From Geobacteraceae bacterium (GTDB lineage: Bacteria > Desulfobacterota > Desulfuromonadia > Geobacterales > Pseudopelobacteraceae), in contig JANXYR010000080.1 in the NCBI GenBank assembly GCA_025355965.1, forward strand, positions 1-64,000: a DNA stretch of 64,000 nt, written 5' to 3'. Numbering within the stretch: the stretch's first letter is position 1; each line of letters begins with the position of its first letter. Positions 17,813 to 26,332 of the stretch are shown piece by piece. The notes under the pieces are model-generated. The model saw nothing but the letters and a program-made list of their open reading frames with translations. It had not been told where the DNA came from and searched no databases. Both the position numbers and the translations under genes were made by a program.

Positions 17813-20458
17813 TTATTTTTTTAGTTCAGCAACAATTACCGCAGCTGCTTTTGCATCGGAAAAGTCTCCAAGTTTCAGTGCTTTTTCAAGCATCTTCAGG
17901 GCATTGAGCTTGTCGCCGGACTCTTTATAGACCAGGGCAAGGTGATAGGTTACAGTCGGATTATCCGGCAACATGCTGACCGCTTTTTCAAGTACCTTTC
18001 TAGCATCTTCCAGACGATTATTTTTGAGCAGGGCAAACCCAAGTGTATCCATTATTCCGACATTTCCCGCTTCTCGTTTGAAAGCCGTAATCGCCAACCG
18101 AAGTGCTTCTTCCTTGCTACCGTAACCCAACGCACACAGATAAGCCAGATTGTTCAGTGCAGGCACGTAATATTCTGATTTTTCAAGTACTTTTCTATAT
18201 CTTTCAATGGCCTCTTTCTTTTTACCGGTATGATCCAGCAGCACTCCTTGAGCAAAAAGTGCCGGCACAAAATCCGGTTTTCTACGACTGGCTTCTTCAT
18301 ATGCCAACATCGCCTGAGAGTAATCCTTTGAGGCCTCATAAAGATTTCCCAAATAGACAAACGCCTGAGCATTATTACTATCAATACGTATGCCGCTTTT
18401 AACTTCGGAAATGGCGCGGGTATAATCTCTTTGGCTTTCATAGATCGATCCAAGAACCATATAGCCTCGTGCCGAACTCGGATATTTTTCAATGATTTTA
18501 TGTGCCTGCTCAATGGCCTTTGCAGTCTCCTTCATATTGACATAAGCGCCTATTTTCAGTGCGACACCCACCTCAGGATTAATAGTTTCAACCTCTTCGA
18601 AAACTCTGATCGCATCCTTGAATTTTTTCTCGCTGACCAGCAATCGCCCTTTCATTTCTAAAGCTGCGACATTTCGAACATCAATTTTTAGCGCCTCATC
18701 CAGGACCTTGAGCGCTTTGGGGGTTTCACGTTTTTTCAGATGATAGCCTGCCTTAGCCATAAATGCGTTTGGTTGCTTTGTTTCTGTGGCCTTCTGATAA
18801 TATACAAGAGCTTCATTGTCATTTCCCTTTATTTCATACAGTCCGGCCAATCCAAGCATCGCCTGGACATTCGACGGGTCGTTACGTAAAAGAGCTGTAT
18901 ACTCATAGATTGCCTTATCGTATTTACCCGATGCAATAAAGTAAGTAGCCAAATTCTGATAAGATGCAGCAAAAACCGGGTCCAATTGCTTTGCCTTTTG
19001 GATGTATTTGAGCCCTTCATCCTGCTTGTTCAGCGAGAAGTAAACCGCTGCAATGCTATTGTACAGCAAGGCATCGCTTTTTTTGCCGGTTAAACCGGAT
19101 TTCAGGTCCTTCAGCGCCTTATCACCATTTCCTGACCTGAGGTGGTATGAGGCCAGTAACAACCTGCTGTTCAGAGCGTCCGGTGCGACTTGGACTGCTG
19201 TTGCAAGCTCCGTTTCTCCTTCAACGTTTTTCCCGCGACTGAAATAGAAAAGCCCTTTCTTCATATATGCGTCAACAATTTTGGGATCAATCTTTGTCGC
19301 CATGTTAAACTCGCGCATGCCATCTTCAAACATGCCTTTTGCCATATATGCGTTACCCAGTAGATTATGGGCTACAGCATCTTTGTCGTCTTTTTGCAAC
19401 ACCTTCTGTATTTCAGTTATGGCATCATCAAGCCTCTTCTGAGCAAGCAGAATCGTACCTGTCATAAGGCGGGCCTGACGCGAGTCAGGAACATTATCGA
19501 GGATTTTGCGGAACTGACTCAGGGCACTTTCTAATTCACCGCGACTGTAATAACTGAGTCCAAGGAAATGGTATGCTTCAAGTGTTGGTGCAATTTTAAT
19601 AGAACTTTGCAAATAATTCAATGCTTCTGCGTAGTTTTTAAGATGATAGCTGACAAGCCCCTTCAAACGATGCCCATCTGCTCGTTTCGGAGACTGACTC
19701 AGCAGATCATCAGCAATCTTGCCAGCCTTTTCAAAATCTCCCTTTTCGATATAGATAATACCGGTTTTGTAAGCAGCAACGGTTTCTGATGGGTTATTCG
19801 TCATAATTGTACGATATATTTCCAGGGCTTTGTCTTTGTTGCCTTCCCGTGTTTCTATAGCTGCAAGCATATAGAAAGGTCGGGTATTTTTTGGATCTGT
19901 CCTGATCAGTTCATCCAGAATTTTTTTTGCTTTTGGCTCCTTGCCAACAGAAACATACACGGCGGCAAGTTCCAGTTTAGTTTTCGCTCGGGCTGGGTCA
20001 GCCGCAATGCTCTGCAGCAGATACTGTTCAGCATCGTCAAAACGTTTATTTATAGCGCTGGCGATCCCCAATATTTCAAGACCTTCAACGCTGCCGGGGT
20101 GTTTGTCAAGATACTGTTGCCCCAGCTTAAAGGCCTCATCTGCCTTTTTTGAAGCGTTGAAAACACCGGCCAGCTCGATCAGTACATCGTCCCGCGTCGG
20201 GTCCTGCTTGAGGACTTTGTTGAACTCCTTTTCAGCTTGTTCCAGCTTACCCAACTTTGTGTAAGACTTTGCCAGCTGAAAACGGGCGTCCAGATAGTTT
20301 TCATCCTTCTCCAAGGAACTCTTGAACAGGATAACAGCACCGCTCGGATTTGATGCCTCCAACTGTTTGAGCCCTTGCGCGTACAATTCCTCTTTTGTCT
20401 TGCTACTGCATGCTGAAAGTGCAATCAGAATTACCAATGCCAATATTTTTGTTTTCAT
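17813..20458 (-). CDS. prsT: PrsT-like TPR lipoprotein of the exosortase/EPS system
   Basis: An 881-residue protein made almost entirely of TPR repeats (more than 20 by eye), after a lipoprotein signal MKTKILALVILIALSACSS with a clear lipobox and C17. Its length and composition match the PrsT family (TIGR02917), which accompanies exosortase-A EPS clusters and is thought to be a periplasmic scaffold for the export machinery. It is the first gene of the EPS run in this window. Many repeat units are close variants (for example PTRDDVLIELAGVF and PKNTRPFYMLAAIE types). No regulator of the PrsK/PrsR type lies next to it. Confidence 0.86.
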   Translation of the reverse strand: MKTKILALVILIALSACSSKTKEELYAQGLKQLEASNPSGAVILFKSSLEKDENYLDARFQLAKSYTKLGKLEQAEKEFNKVLKQDPTRDDVLIELAGVFNASKKADEAFKLGQQYLDKHPGSVEGLEILGIASAINKRFDDAEQYLLQSIAADPARAKTKLELAAVYVSVGKEPKAKKILDELIRTDPKNTRPFYMLAAIETREGNKDKALEIYRTIMTNNPSETVAAYKTGIIYIEKGDFEKAGKIADDLLSQSPKRADGHRLKGLVSYHLKNYAEALNYLQSSIKIAPTLEAYHFLGLSYYSRGELESALSQFRKILDNVPDSRQARLMTGTILLAQKRLDDAITEIQKVLQKDDKDAVAHNLLGNAYMAKGMFEDGMREFNMATKIDPKIVDAYMKKGLFYFSRGKNVEGETELATAVQVAPDALNSRLLLASYHLRSGNGDKALKDLKSGLTGKKSDALLYNSIAAVYFSLNKQDEGLKYIQKAKQLDPVFAASYQNLATYFIASGKYDKAIYEYTALLRNDPSNVQAMLGLAGLYEIKGNDNEALVYYQKATETKQPNAFMAKAGYHLKKRETPKALKVLDEALKIDVRNVAALEMKGRLLVSEKKFKDAIRVFEEVETINPEVGVALKIGAYVNMKETAKAIEQAHKIIEKYPSSARGYMVLGSIYESQRDYTRAISEVKSGIRIDSNNAQAFVYLGNLYEASKDYSQAMLAYEEASRRKPDFVPALFAQGVLLDHTGKKKEAIERYRKVLEKSEYYVPALNNLAYLCALGYGSKEEALRLAITAFKREAGNVGIMDTLGFALLKNNRLEDARKVLEKAVSMLPDNPTVTYHLALVYKESGDKLNALKMLEKALKLGDFSDAKAAAVIVAELKK

Positions 20459-20700
20459 ATATTTTCCCTATAATTAAATGGTCAAAGTGCCCTAGAATAC
20501 CTATAGTTTAAATTTGTAAGGTAAATTTATTTAATACATTTTACTTTTTTTGTAAAGAACTTAAACATGACGCACACTCATGAAAATCCACCATTCGAGC
20601 CAATTACCGCGACATAATTTAAGCTTCCAAAACCGAATAATTTCCGGCTTAGCCGTGTTAATGTGTATATTTAATGAAGGATGAAATAAACTGCGTCAAT
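20459..20700. other. AT-rich intergenic region upstream of prsT
   Basis: This 242-base stretch separates the YheU-like gene from the EPS genes and must hold the EPS promoter if the locus is separately transcribed. It is strongly AT-rich near prsT. A TTTACA hexamer with an AT-rich -10 region can be read on the minus strand, but no arrangement is convincing. A GGGCAC sequence resembles half of a sigma-54 site, but the GC element at the correct distance is missing. No terminator hairpin or RNA element was recognised. Confidence 0.35.
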
Positions 20701-20961
20701 TTATCGACACACAACTATGTTCCAACTTTCTGACGTGAGATCAAAAACCACTTTGGCCTTATTATCTTGCAACTGCCTAAGAACCTGAGCAATTTTAACA
20801 TCAAGCGTATAATCCGAATCGCCCAGATCTGCCCACTCCCTTGTTACAAACTCTGCAATCATATTCCTCAATGTGTCCGGATTTATCTGTTCAAAGGGAA
20901 TGTGAATGCCTTCTTCGAGACATACTGCCTGTTTTTTCTGGAAAACGAGATGATCTTCCAT
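20701..20961 (-). CDS. YheU-family protein (UPF0270)
   Basis: A small 86-residue protein matching the YheU/UPF0270 family: IHIPFEQINPDTLRNMIAEF, then REWADLGDSDYTLDVKIAQV and a C-terminal VFDLTSESWNIV. Family function is unknown. It has a ~17-residue N-terminal addition before the usual start, and no nearer good start was found. The ATG begins one base after the stop of the transporter gene (TGATATG), so its translation is probably coupled to that gene. It has no signal or membrane segment. Confidence 0.72.
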   Translation of the reverse strand: MEDHLVFQKKQAVCLEEGIHIPFEQINPDTLRNMIAEFVTREWADLGDSDYTLDVKIAQVLRQLQDNKAKVVFDLTSESWNIVVCR

Positions 20962-20962
20962 A

Positions 20963-22522
20963 TCAAGATTTCATAAATAACAGAAATAGCTGCACAAAAA
21001 TTATCTTCAGCAGCATACTGAGCGGATAGACAGCGGCATAGCCCGACTCGACCCGTTCATTACCACAGCGGCCAACGGCGAAACCGAGAACCGCTGGCTG
21101 AGTTTGTACCCCGGCCAGCACACCACCGATAAACGGCCACGATTTGCCAACAATTATGCGGGCTAGCGCAATTGTCACCAGACAGGTTACAGTTGTGATA
21201 CAGGCACCCAAAACAAGTGCAGAAACATTGAGCGGCGCCGTATGCAACAGACCACCGGCTTTAATACCGGCACATGCGAGAAACACAACCAGACCGAGTT
21301 GGCGTAATGACATTGAGACACCGTACGGCAGATACCATGTCAGAGGACCGGTTCTGCCGAGCGCACCCAGTATCAGCGAAACGATAAGACAGCCTGCCAC
21401 CGGGCCAACCTCAAACTTTCCGAGCCCCATCGGCAGAGTGATGTCTGCTGTACCGAGGGCAATTCCCATTGCAAGGCCAAGCCCAAAGGTCAGGATATTA
21501 AACTCGCTGGCTTCGTGATATGAATCTCCAATAAATTCCGAGATCGCTGAAAGTTTTTCGCGTGGTGCAATCACGCGCAGTCGATCTCCAGGCATGATGG
21601 TAGTTTCTGCATTGGGTATAAAATCAGTGTCGCCACGCCTGATTCTTGTCACAATACCTTCGAAATTACGAAAAATCCCCACCTGCTGCAGTGTTTTCCC
21701 ACATACAGCCGGGTTAGATACGAAGATCCGACGGTAATCAAGCTGACTCCTGTCATGTAGCACATCCCCATCGTATTCAACGCCAAGCATCTCTATTGCC
21801 TTGCGCACGTCATCCGATAAACCGACGACAGTCACGATATCACCGTTTTTAATAACCGAATATCCCGAGATGGCAAACTGCTCATCGCCACGCACACAAC
21901 GCGCAAAACGCACCGACAACGAGTAACGTTCGAGCAAACCAGCAATAGCTTCGCCAGGCTCCTTGACGTTACATACCGTAATCGCAGCACTTTCCAGTGA
22001 ATCCCCAACAGCATGTGTTTCGCGCCTGAATGGCCATGAAAGCATAAGAATTGGGATCAAGACACCAAGCGGATAGGCTACTGCATATCCCAGTGTGGCC
22101 TCCGCTCCCCTCTGTCCGAGTGCTGTGGTCGCCGCAGCCAGTGACGGAGTATTAGTCAGGGCGCCAGCAAAAACACCCGAAGCGGTACTTGACGGAATAT
22201 TTAGAATCTGCGAGGCAAAAACGTCAACAAAGAATGCCGCGCCAATAGCTATAGGGGGTATCAGTAAAAAGCGCCAACCACCATGCAACCATGTGTCGAA
22301 CAAAAAATCGCTTGAAGAAAGACCAATCGCATATACGAACAGCGCAAGTCCAAAGGTTGCCAGGACATCTGGTGGCTTGACTGTTGGTTCGATATAGCCC
22401 CACACAACACCGGCAAACAAAACACCTGCAACTCCCAGAGAAACATTTTTAATAGAAATGCGGCCAAGCAAGGCGCCACAACCTATGGCAAGACAGACAA
22501 GCAGCAACGGGTTATTTAGCAT
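20963..22522 (-). CDS. AspT/YidE/YbjL-type transporter with two RCK_C domains
   Basis: A 519-residue inner-membrane transporter of the aspartate:alanine exchanger superfamily. Two hydrophobic blocks of about five helices each (residues 5-175 and 345-518) flank a cytoplasmic part with two TrkA-C/RCK_C domains, at about 178-258 and 262-338. The second block carries LILGALGRTGPLTWYLPYGVS-like repeats of the first (VFAGALTNTPSLAA), showing internal duplication typical of the family. The substrate is unknown; relatives exchange dicarboxylates or amino acids. A possible promoter lies 62-90 bases upstream. A YheU gene follows immediately. Confidence 0.83.
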   Translation of the reverse strand: MLNNPLLLVCLAIGCGALLGRISIKNVSLGVAGVLFAGVVWGYIEPTVKPPDVLATFGLALFVYAIGLSSSDFLFDTWLHGGWRFLLIPPIAIGAAFFVDVFASQILNIPSSTASGVFAGALTNTPSLAAATTALGQRGAEATLGYAVAYPLGVLIPILMLSWPFRRETHAVGDSLESAAITVCNVKEPGEAIAGLLERYSLSVRFARCVRGDEQFAISGYSVIKNGDIVTVVGLSDDVRKAIEMLGVEYDGDVLHDRSQLDYRRIFVSNPAVCGKTLQQVGIFRNFEGIVTRIRRGDTDFIPNAETTIMPGDRLRVIAPREKLSAISEFIGDSYHEASEFNILTFGLGLAMGIALGTADITLPMGLGKFEVGPVAGCLIVSLILGALGRTGPLTWYLPYGVSMSLRQLGLVVFLACAGIKAGGLLHTAPLNVSALVLGACITTVTCLVTIALARIIVGKSWPFIGGVLAGVQTQPAVLGFAVGRCGNERVESGYAAVYPLSMLLKIIFVQLFLLFMKS

Positions 22523-22825
22523 GTAGTATCCAGTTGGGTGTTTGTTGGATTTGTTTTCATTTTTTTCTGCGTATTTTTCGGTAAATGTATTTTTGAGTCA
22601 TTTATAAGTCAAAAACATGACATTTCAACATCTAACAACAGTAGCCTGCCGTTGACAAAATTTATTGAATATCAGCTATTTTCCCAGTAACAGCTTAACA
22701 TTACACACGTATTAGATATGTAATCATTGTGGCACACATACTGCATTAAAAGTTTTGTCAGCATAATGACACCAAATAAGCAAGCAATTGCGGTGAATAG
22801 TGGCGACAAAGAATTGGAGACTATT
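22523..22825. other. Divergent intergenic region between transporter and diguanylate cyclase
   Basis: These 303 bases separate divergent genes. Besides the minus-strand promoter candidate, the plus strand has TTGACA at 22652-22657 and TATTTT at 22677-22682, but with a 19-base spacer, so it is a weak candidate for the cyclase gene. A reading frame is open from 22727 but I do not count it as part of the gene because its first codons have no ribosome site. No hairpin or repeat stands out. Confidence 0.4.
22584..22612 (-). promoter_or_regulatory. Candidate sigma-70 promoter for the AspT-type transporter
   Basis: On the minus strand there is a TTGACT -35 hexamer (22607-22612), a 17-base spacer, and a TACATT -10 hexamer (22584-22589, four of six matches). 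It lies about 62 bases before the transporter ATG. The ribosome site is weak (GGAT). Sequence match only. Confidence 0.45.
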
Positions 22826-23917
22826 ATGATGCCAGAAACCAATCACAATAAAATACAGGGTGAAATCAGCTCAACAATTGATAGCACTGACTGCATAGGC
22901 GTAGCATCAATAAAACACGACAACATCCAGGCACAGCTCGAAGAGGCCCGTTTTATAAGCAGTTTCATGGCAGCGGTCTACTCTTCCCTGGAACTTGACG
23001 ATATCTGTTCAATCGCAGCCCGTGCTCTATATGAACTTGTTCCATACTACAAGATTATCTTTGCTTTTTCTGCAGATTTTGAAGGAAGAGTTGTGACCTT
23101 CTCCCCGATAGTACAGAAAGGAGTTCTTGCAGCCAAGCCCAAAGTTACTGTGGGCAAACCTTGCTCTCTTTCAACTTCGCATGATGGCTCACTTGCATCT
23201 GCTCATCTTAATCTGATTGATAACATGGGCTCAATTTCGATCTATGTAAAATCAGGACAGGACAAACCTTTGTCCGAGTCACTCCTTATAAGCGTAGCAG
23301 CCTATTTCAGTCAGGCAATCAAAAACGCGCAAGAACATGGTAGAATGAAAGACTTAGCTATGCGCGACAGTCTCACTGAACTTTTTAACCGCCGAATATT
23401 TGACGAAACGTTGGCCCAAAAAGTAAAATATCCGGACATGCACCCGGTTTCTCTCCTCATCATCGATCTGGACAACTTCAAGCAGGTTAACGACACCTTT
23501 GGCCATCAGGCCGGCGATCAGGTTTTAAAGACTTTTGCGAAGATTCTGAAGGAAAGCTGCCGTGGCCAGGACCTGGTAGCCCGCTTCGGTGGTGAAGAGT
23601 TTGCAATTATTCTTTCGCAGACAAAAGCGGCTACCGCCCATGCAATCGCACAGAGGATTAGAAACAGGCTGTCTAAAACCGTCTTCACCTTCGATGACAG
23701 GACGCTTCATATGACGGCAAGTGTTGGGTTGGCAACCTGCCAGGAAGGGAATAGCATCTTCACCGCCAACCTTGTCAAGCAAGCCGACCGCGCCCTATAT
23801 CAGGCTAAAAGGAGCGGCAAAAACAAGGTCTGCGTGTTCCCGACAGATTTATTAACTGAATCTACGTCCTCACTTGGCGCGGAGAACTTTGGCTCGTTTA
23901 TTCCTGCAAGCTGTTAA
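22826..23917 (+). CDS. Diguanylate cyclase with GAF sensor domain
   Basis: A 363-residue cytoplasmic protein that should make cyclic di-GMP from two GTP. A GAF-like domain covers about residues 42-172. The GGDEF domain follows, with RDSLTELFNRRIFDETL, LLIIDLDNFKQVNDTFGH and the active GGEEF at 255-259. An RxxD inhibitory site (RGQD, 246-249) sits five residues upstream, so product feedback is expected. The frame opens at a TTG (22727), but I choose the ATG at 22826 because GGAG lies six bases upstream and the conserved sequence starts after it. Its 3' end overlaps the convergent topoisomerase gene by 20 bases. The GAF ligand is unknown. Confidence 0.88.
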   Translation: MMPETNHNKIQGEISSTIDSTDCIGVASIKHDNIQAQLEEARFISSFMAAVYSSLELDDICSIAARALYELVPYYKIIFAFSADFEGRVVTFSPIVQKGVLAAKPKVTVGKPCSLSTSHDGSLASAHLNLIDNMGSISIYVKSGQDKPLSESLLISVAAYFSQAIKNAQEHGRMKDLAMRDSLTELFNRRIFDETLAQKVKYPDMHPVSLLIIDLDNFKQVNDTFGHQAGDQVLKTFAKILKESCRGQDLVARFGGEEFAIILSQTKAATAHAIAQRIRNRLSKTVFTFDDRTLHMTASVGLATCQEGNSIFTANLVKQADRALYQAKRSGKNKVCVFPTDLLTESTSSLGAENFGSFIPASC

Positions 23918-25721
23918 CAGATGGTCGTGCCAAAACATCTTCTATCCACATTGAAAGTGCCTTGCTGGTTTTTAACGTTTCCGCTGGTATATTGAGACTG
24001 TTTTTATGTGCAAGTCTGTTGGCGTATTTGAGTTGTGCCTCGCTCGGACCACCACCCGCAACTCGAACTGGCGGAACGAAAAACCCCATCTTGTTGTGAA
24101 CTCCTTTACAAAAGCGCTGCCAGGTTTCCTTATTCTCAACAACCAAATCGAGAAAGTTTTCCATCTTGCTTGTCAACTCATAATCGATCACCCAGGCATG
24201 TTTATCCCTGAGATAGTCAATCAGTGTTTCCCCCGGCAGCAAAGGAACAACTCTCCCCTTCTCTTCCTTGACATAACCCCGGTCCGTGATGTTCTTGGTG
24301 ATGGCTGCATAGGTGGAAGGACGGCCTATGTCGAGCCGCTCCAGCTCCTTTACTAGAGAGCCAAGAGTAAATCTGCCCGGAGGTTTGCTCTTTTTTTCTT
24401 CAAGAATTTCCTGTACCTTCGGCACAAGTTCACCAACCTCCACCGGGGGGAGCATTTGCAGCTTGTCCTCCTCCCCTTTCTTTTCTTTTTCCTCGTCAAC
24501 CTCTGCGTATACCTTTAGAAAACCGTCAAAAACCAGCACCCGCCCGGCAGCCTTGAACCGTTCATCGGTCACATTAAAAACCATAACGGTAGAATCGTAG
24601 CGTGCCGCCGCCATTTGGCTGGCAACGGCACGTTTGAATATCATCTCGTATAACCTGGCATGGTCAGGAGTAAGCCCTTCTTTCTTGACCATGGCCGAGA
24701 CGTCTGAAACTGAGTGCATATGGGTAGGGCGGATACCTTCGTGTGCTTCAGCCTGGGAGTTTTTAGATTTGTGCTGGTTCGGTTGTGCCGGCAGATAGTT
24801 GCTGCCAAGAGTTTTTCCCAAAAACTCCCGGATCTCAGCGACAAAGGCTTCATCCATCCTGACTGAGTCGGTACGGTGATAGGTTATAACGCCATGGTCA
24901 AAAAGCGCCTGCGCGAGTTTCATCGTATGTTCCGGGGTGAATTTAAGGCGGGCGGCGGCAGCAGCCTGTAAGTCAACGGTGGTAAAAGGCGGCTTGGGCG
25001 ATTGTTTGACCTCTTTTCTTTCAACTTTTTCAGCCAGGGCATTGGTTTCTGCACTGATAGCAGCGATGACCAGCTCTGCATCCGGCTTACATGCAAACTT
25101 GCCATTAATATGACGGGCCAGAAAGGTTGTGCCATTCTTATCAAGCAAAATATCCAGCATCCAGTATGCGGCTGAGGTGAAGTTCCGAATCTCCCGTTCT
25201 CGGTCAACCACTAGACGGACAGCCGGTGATTGCACCCGCCCGACGCTGAAGCTTCTGCGGAGGTTTTTACTGGCAATTGGAGAGAGGATATACCCCACTA
25301 ACCGGTCACCGATTCTTCGTCCAAGGAAGGCGTTGTAGAGACCTTGGTTTGTCTTCTCAAACGGCACTGCTTTGGCAAGCGAATCCTTCAGCCCCTTCTC
25401 GGTAACTTCATAAATCTCCATCCGCAGGCATTCTTTGGCAACAGATTTAACCTCTTCATATATATGGCAGCTGATGGCATAACCTTCACGGTCAGGGTCA
25501 CCCGCAAGCATAACGGTCTGACCCCGCGCCGCTGCACGAAGCTCCTTGGGAAGATTCGCTTTCTTTTCGTGGTAAACAAAGGTTGGCTCATAAGTTGCCA
25601 GATCAACACCAATCTGAGCGTCGGGGAGATCTTTGAAATGCCCCACAGTAGACATTGTCTTAACTTTAAGAATTGACTGTATTTTTTTAGCCTTGGTGGG
25701 AGATTCAACAATTATAAGCAT
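23898..25721 (-). CDS. topA: Type IA DNA topoisomerase (TopA-like, short form)
   Basis: A 607-residue topoisomerase relaxing negative supercoils by single-strand passage. The TOPRIM domain starts MLIIVESPTKAKKIQ and carries the D75/D77/E79 metal triad; the active-site tyrosine is Y281 in VITYHRTDSVRM. RPTHM, GRPSTYAAI and LLPGETL segments mark the core. It stops after the core, with no C-terminal zinc-finger domains, and is far shorter than the ~850-residue E. coli enzyme. The residue after DREG is tyrosine (Y81) where most TopA proteins have glutamate. It may be the only TopA or a second copy; this cannot be told here. It follows the phosphoribosyltransferase gene by 59 bases. Confidence 0.85.
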   Translation of the reverse strand: MLIIVESPTKAKKIQSILKVKTMSTVGHFKDLPDAQIGVDLATYEPTFVYHEKKANLPKELRAAARGQTVMLAGDPDREGYAISCHIYEEVKSVAKECLRMEIYEVTEKGLKDSLAKAVPFEKTNQGLYNAFLGRRIGDRLVGYILSPIASKNLRRSFSVGRVQSPAVRLVVDREREIRNFTSAAYWMLDILLDKNGTTFLARHINGKFACKPDAELVIAAISAETNALAEKVERKEVKQSPKPPFTTVDLQAAAAARLKFTPEHTMKLAQALFDHGVITYHRTDSVRMDEAFVAEIREFLGKTLGSNYLPAQPNQHKSKNSQAEAHEGIRPTHMHSVSDVSAMVKKEGLTPDHARLYEMIFKRAVASQMAAARYDSTVMVFNVTDERFKAAGRVLVFDGFLKVYAEVDEEKEKKGEEDKLQMLPPVEVGELVPKVQEILEEKKSKPPGRFTLGSLVKELERLDIGRPSTYAAITKNITDRGYVKEEKGRVVPLLPGETLIDYLRDKHAWVIDYELTSKMENFLDLVVENKETWQRFCKGVHNKMGFFVPPVRVAGGGPSEAQLKYANRLAHKNSLNIPAETLKTSKALSMWIEDVLARPSVNSLQE

Positions 25722-25780
25722 GGGACCTTAGGTGATATTTTGTCATAATGCTTCCTGAACTCAAAAAAATTGTGCATTTG

Positions 25781-26332
25781 CTATAGTCCTTTTACCGCGT
25801 ATATTCCGGGTGCGTTGCGCCAGTAGCCCTTGTAGTCAAGCCCATATCCGAACAGGAAACGGTCACCGACCTCAATACCTGTAAAATCTGCCCTCATACC
25901 TGGTGTGACCTTGCGCAGATGCAGCTTTTCGACCAACACAGCCATAAGAACCTCAGTCGCCCCCTGTTGATAACAGTAGTCTGCTATTGCAGCAAGCGTG
26001 ACACCCTCATCAAGGATATCGTCAAGTAGTAGTACCGTTCGCCCCTTAAGGTCAAGTTGAGGACGGACGGTCCATTGTAGTGATGTACCATTAGTAGCGT
26101 GTCCGTAGCGAGTGGCATGGACATAATCAACCTCAAGTGGAAACACCAATTTTGTTAGAAGTTGGCCGGTAAAGATCAGCCCGCCGTTCATGACGCAAAG
26201 TAGTACGGGGCATGAGTCCTTAAGCTGGCATGTTATTTCCTGTGCCAACCGCTTAATAGCCGCCTCTACCTCAGCTTCTGACACTAGTAAACCGGCTTCG
26301 GCTATTACGACATTAGCTTCTTCGATGTTCAT
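25781..26332 (-). CDS. hpt: Hypoxanthine(-guanine) phosphoribosyltransferase
   Basis: A 183-residue type I phosphoribosyltransferase that salvages hypoxanthine or guanine to IMP/GMP using PRPP. The PRPP-binding motif is VLLLDDILDEGVTL, and VNGG-like VMNGGLIFTG and the KLHLRK and GLDYKGYWRN segments fit the HGPRT subgroup, with the late YKGYWRN in the base-binding region. Its ATG overlaps the prmC stop by four bases (ATGA), so the two are co-translated. Guanine versus hypoxanthine preference is not resolved. Confidence 0.84.
   Translation of the reverse strand: MNIEEANVVIAEAGLLVSEAEVEAAIKRLAQEITCQLKDSCPVLLCVMNGGLIFTGQLLTKLVFPLEVDYVHATRYGHATNGTSLQWTVRPQLDLKGRTVLLLDDILDEGVTLAAIADYCYQQGATEVLMAVLVEKLHLRKVTPGMRADFTGIEVGDRFLFGYGLDYKGYWRNAPGIYAVKGL

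Noticed and set aside
20459..20520. Possible sigma-54 promoter before prsT (GGGCAC half-site)
   Set aside because: The GC element is not at the right distance from the GG element, so it does not meet the sigma-54 pattern.
22727..22825. 33-codon extension of the diguanylate cyclase from a TTG start
   Set aside because: No ribosome site, no family sequence, and a better ATG with GGAG lies downstream.
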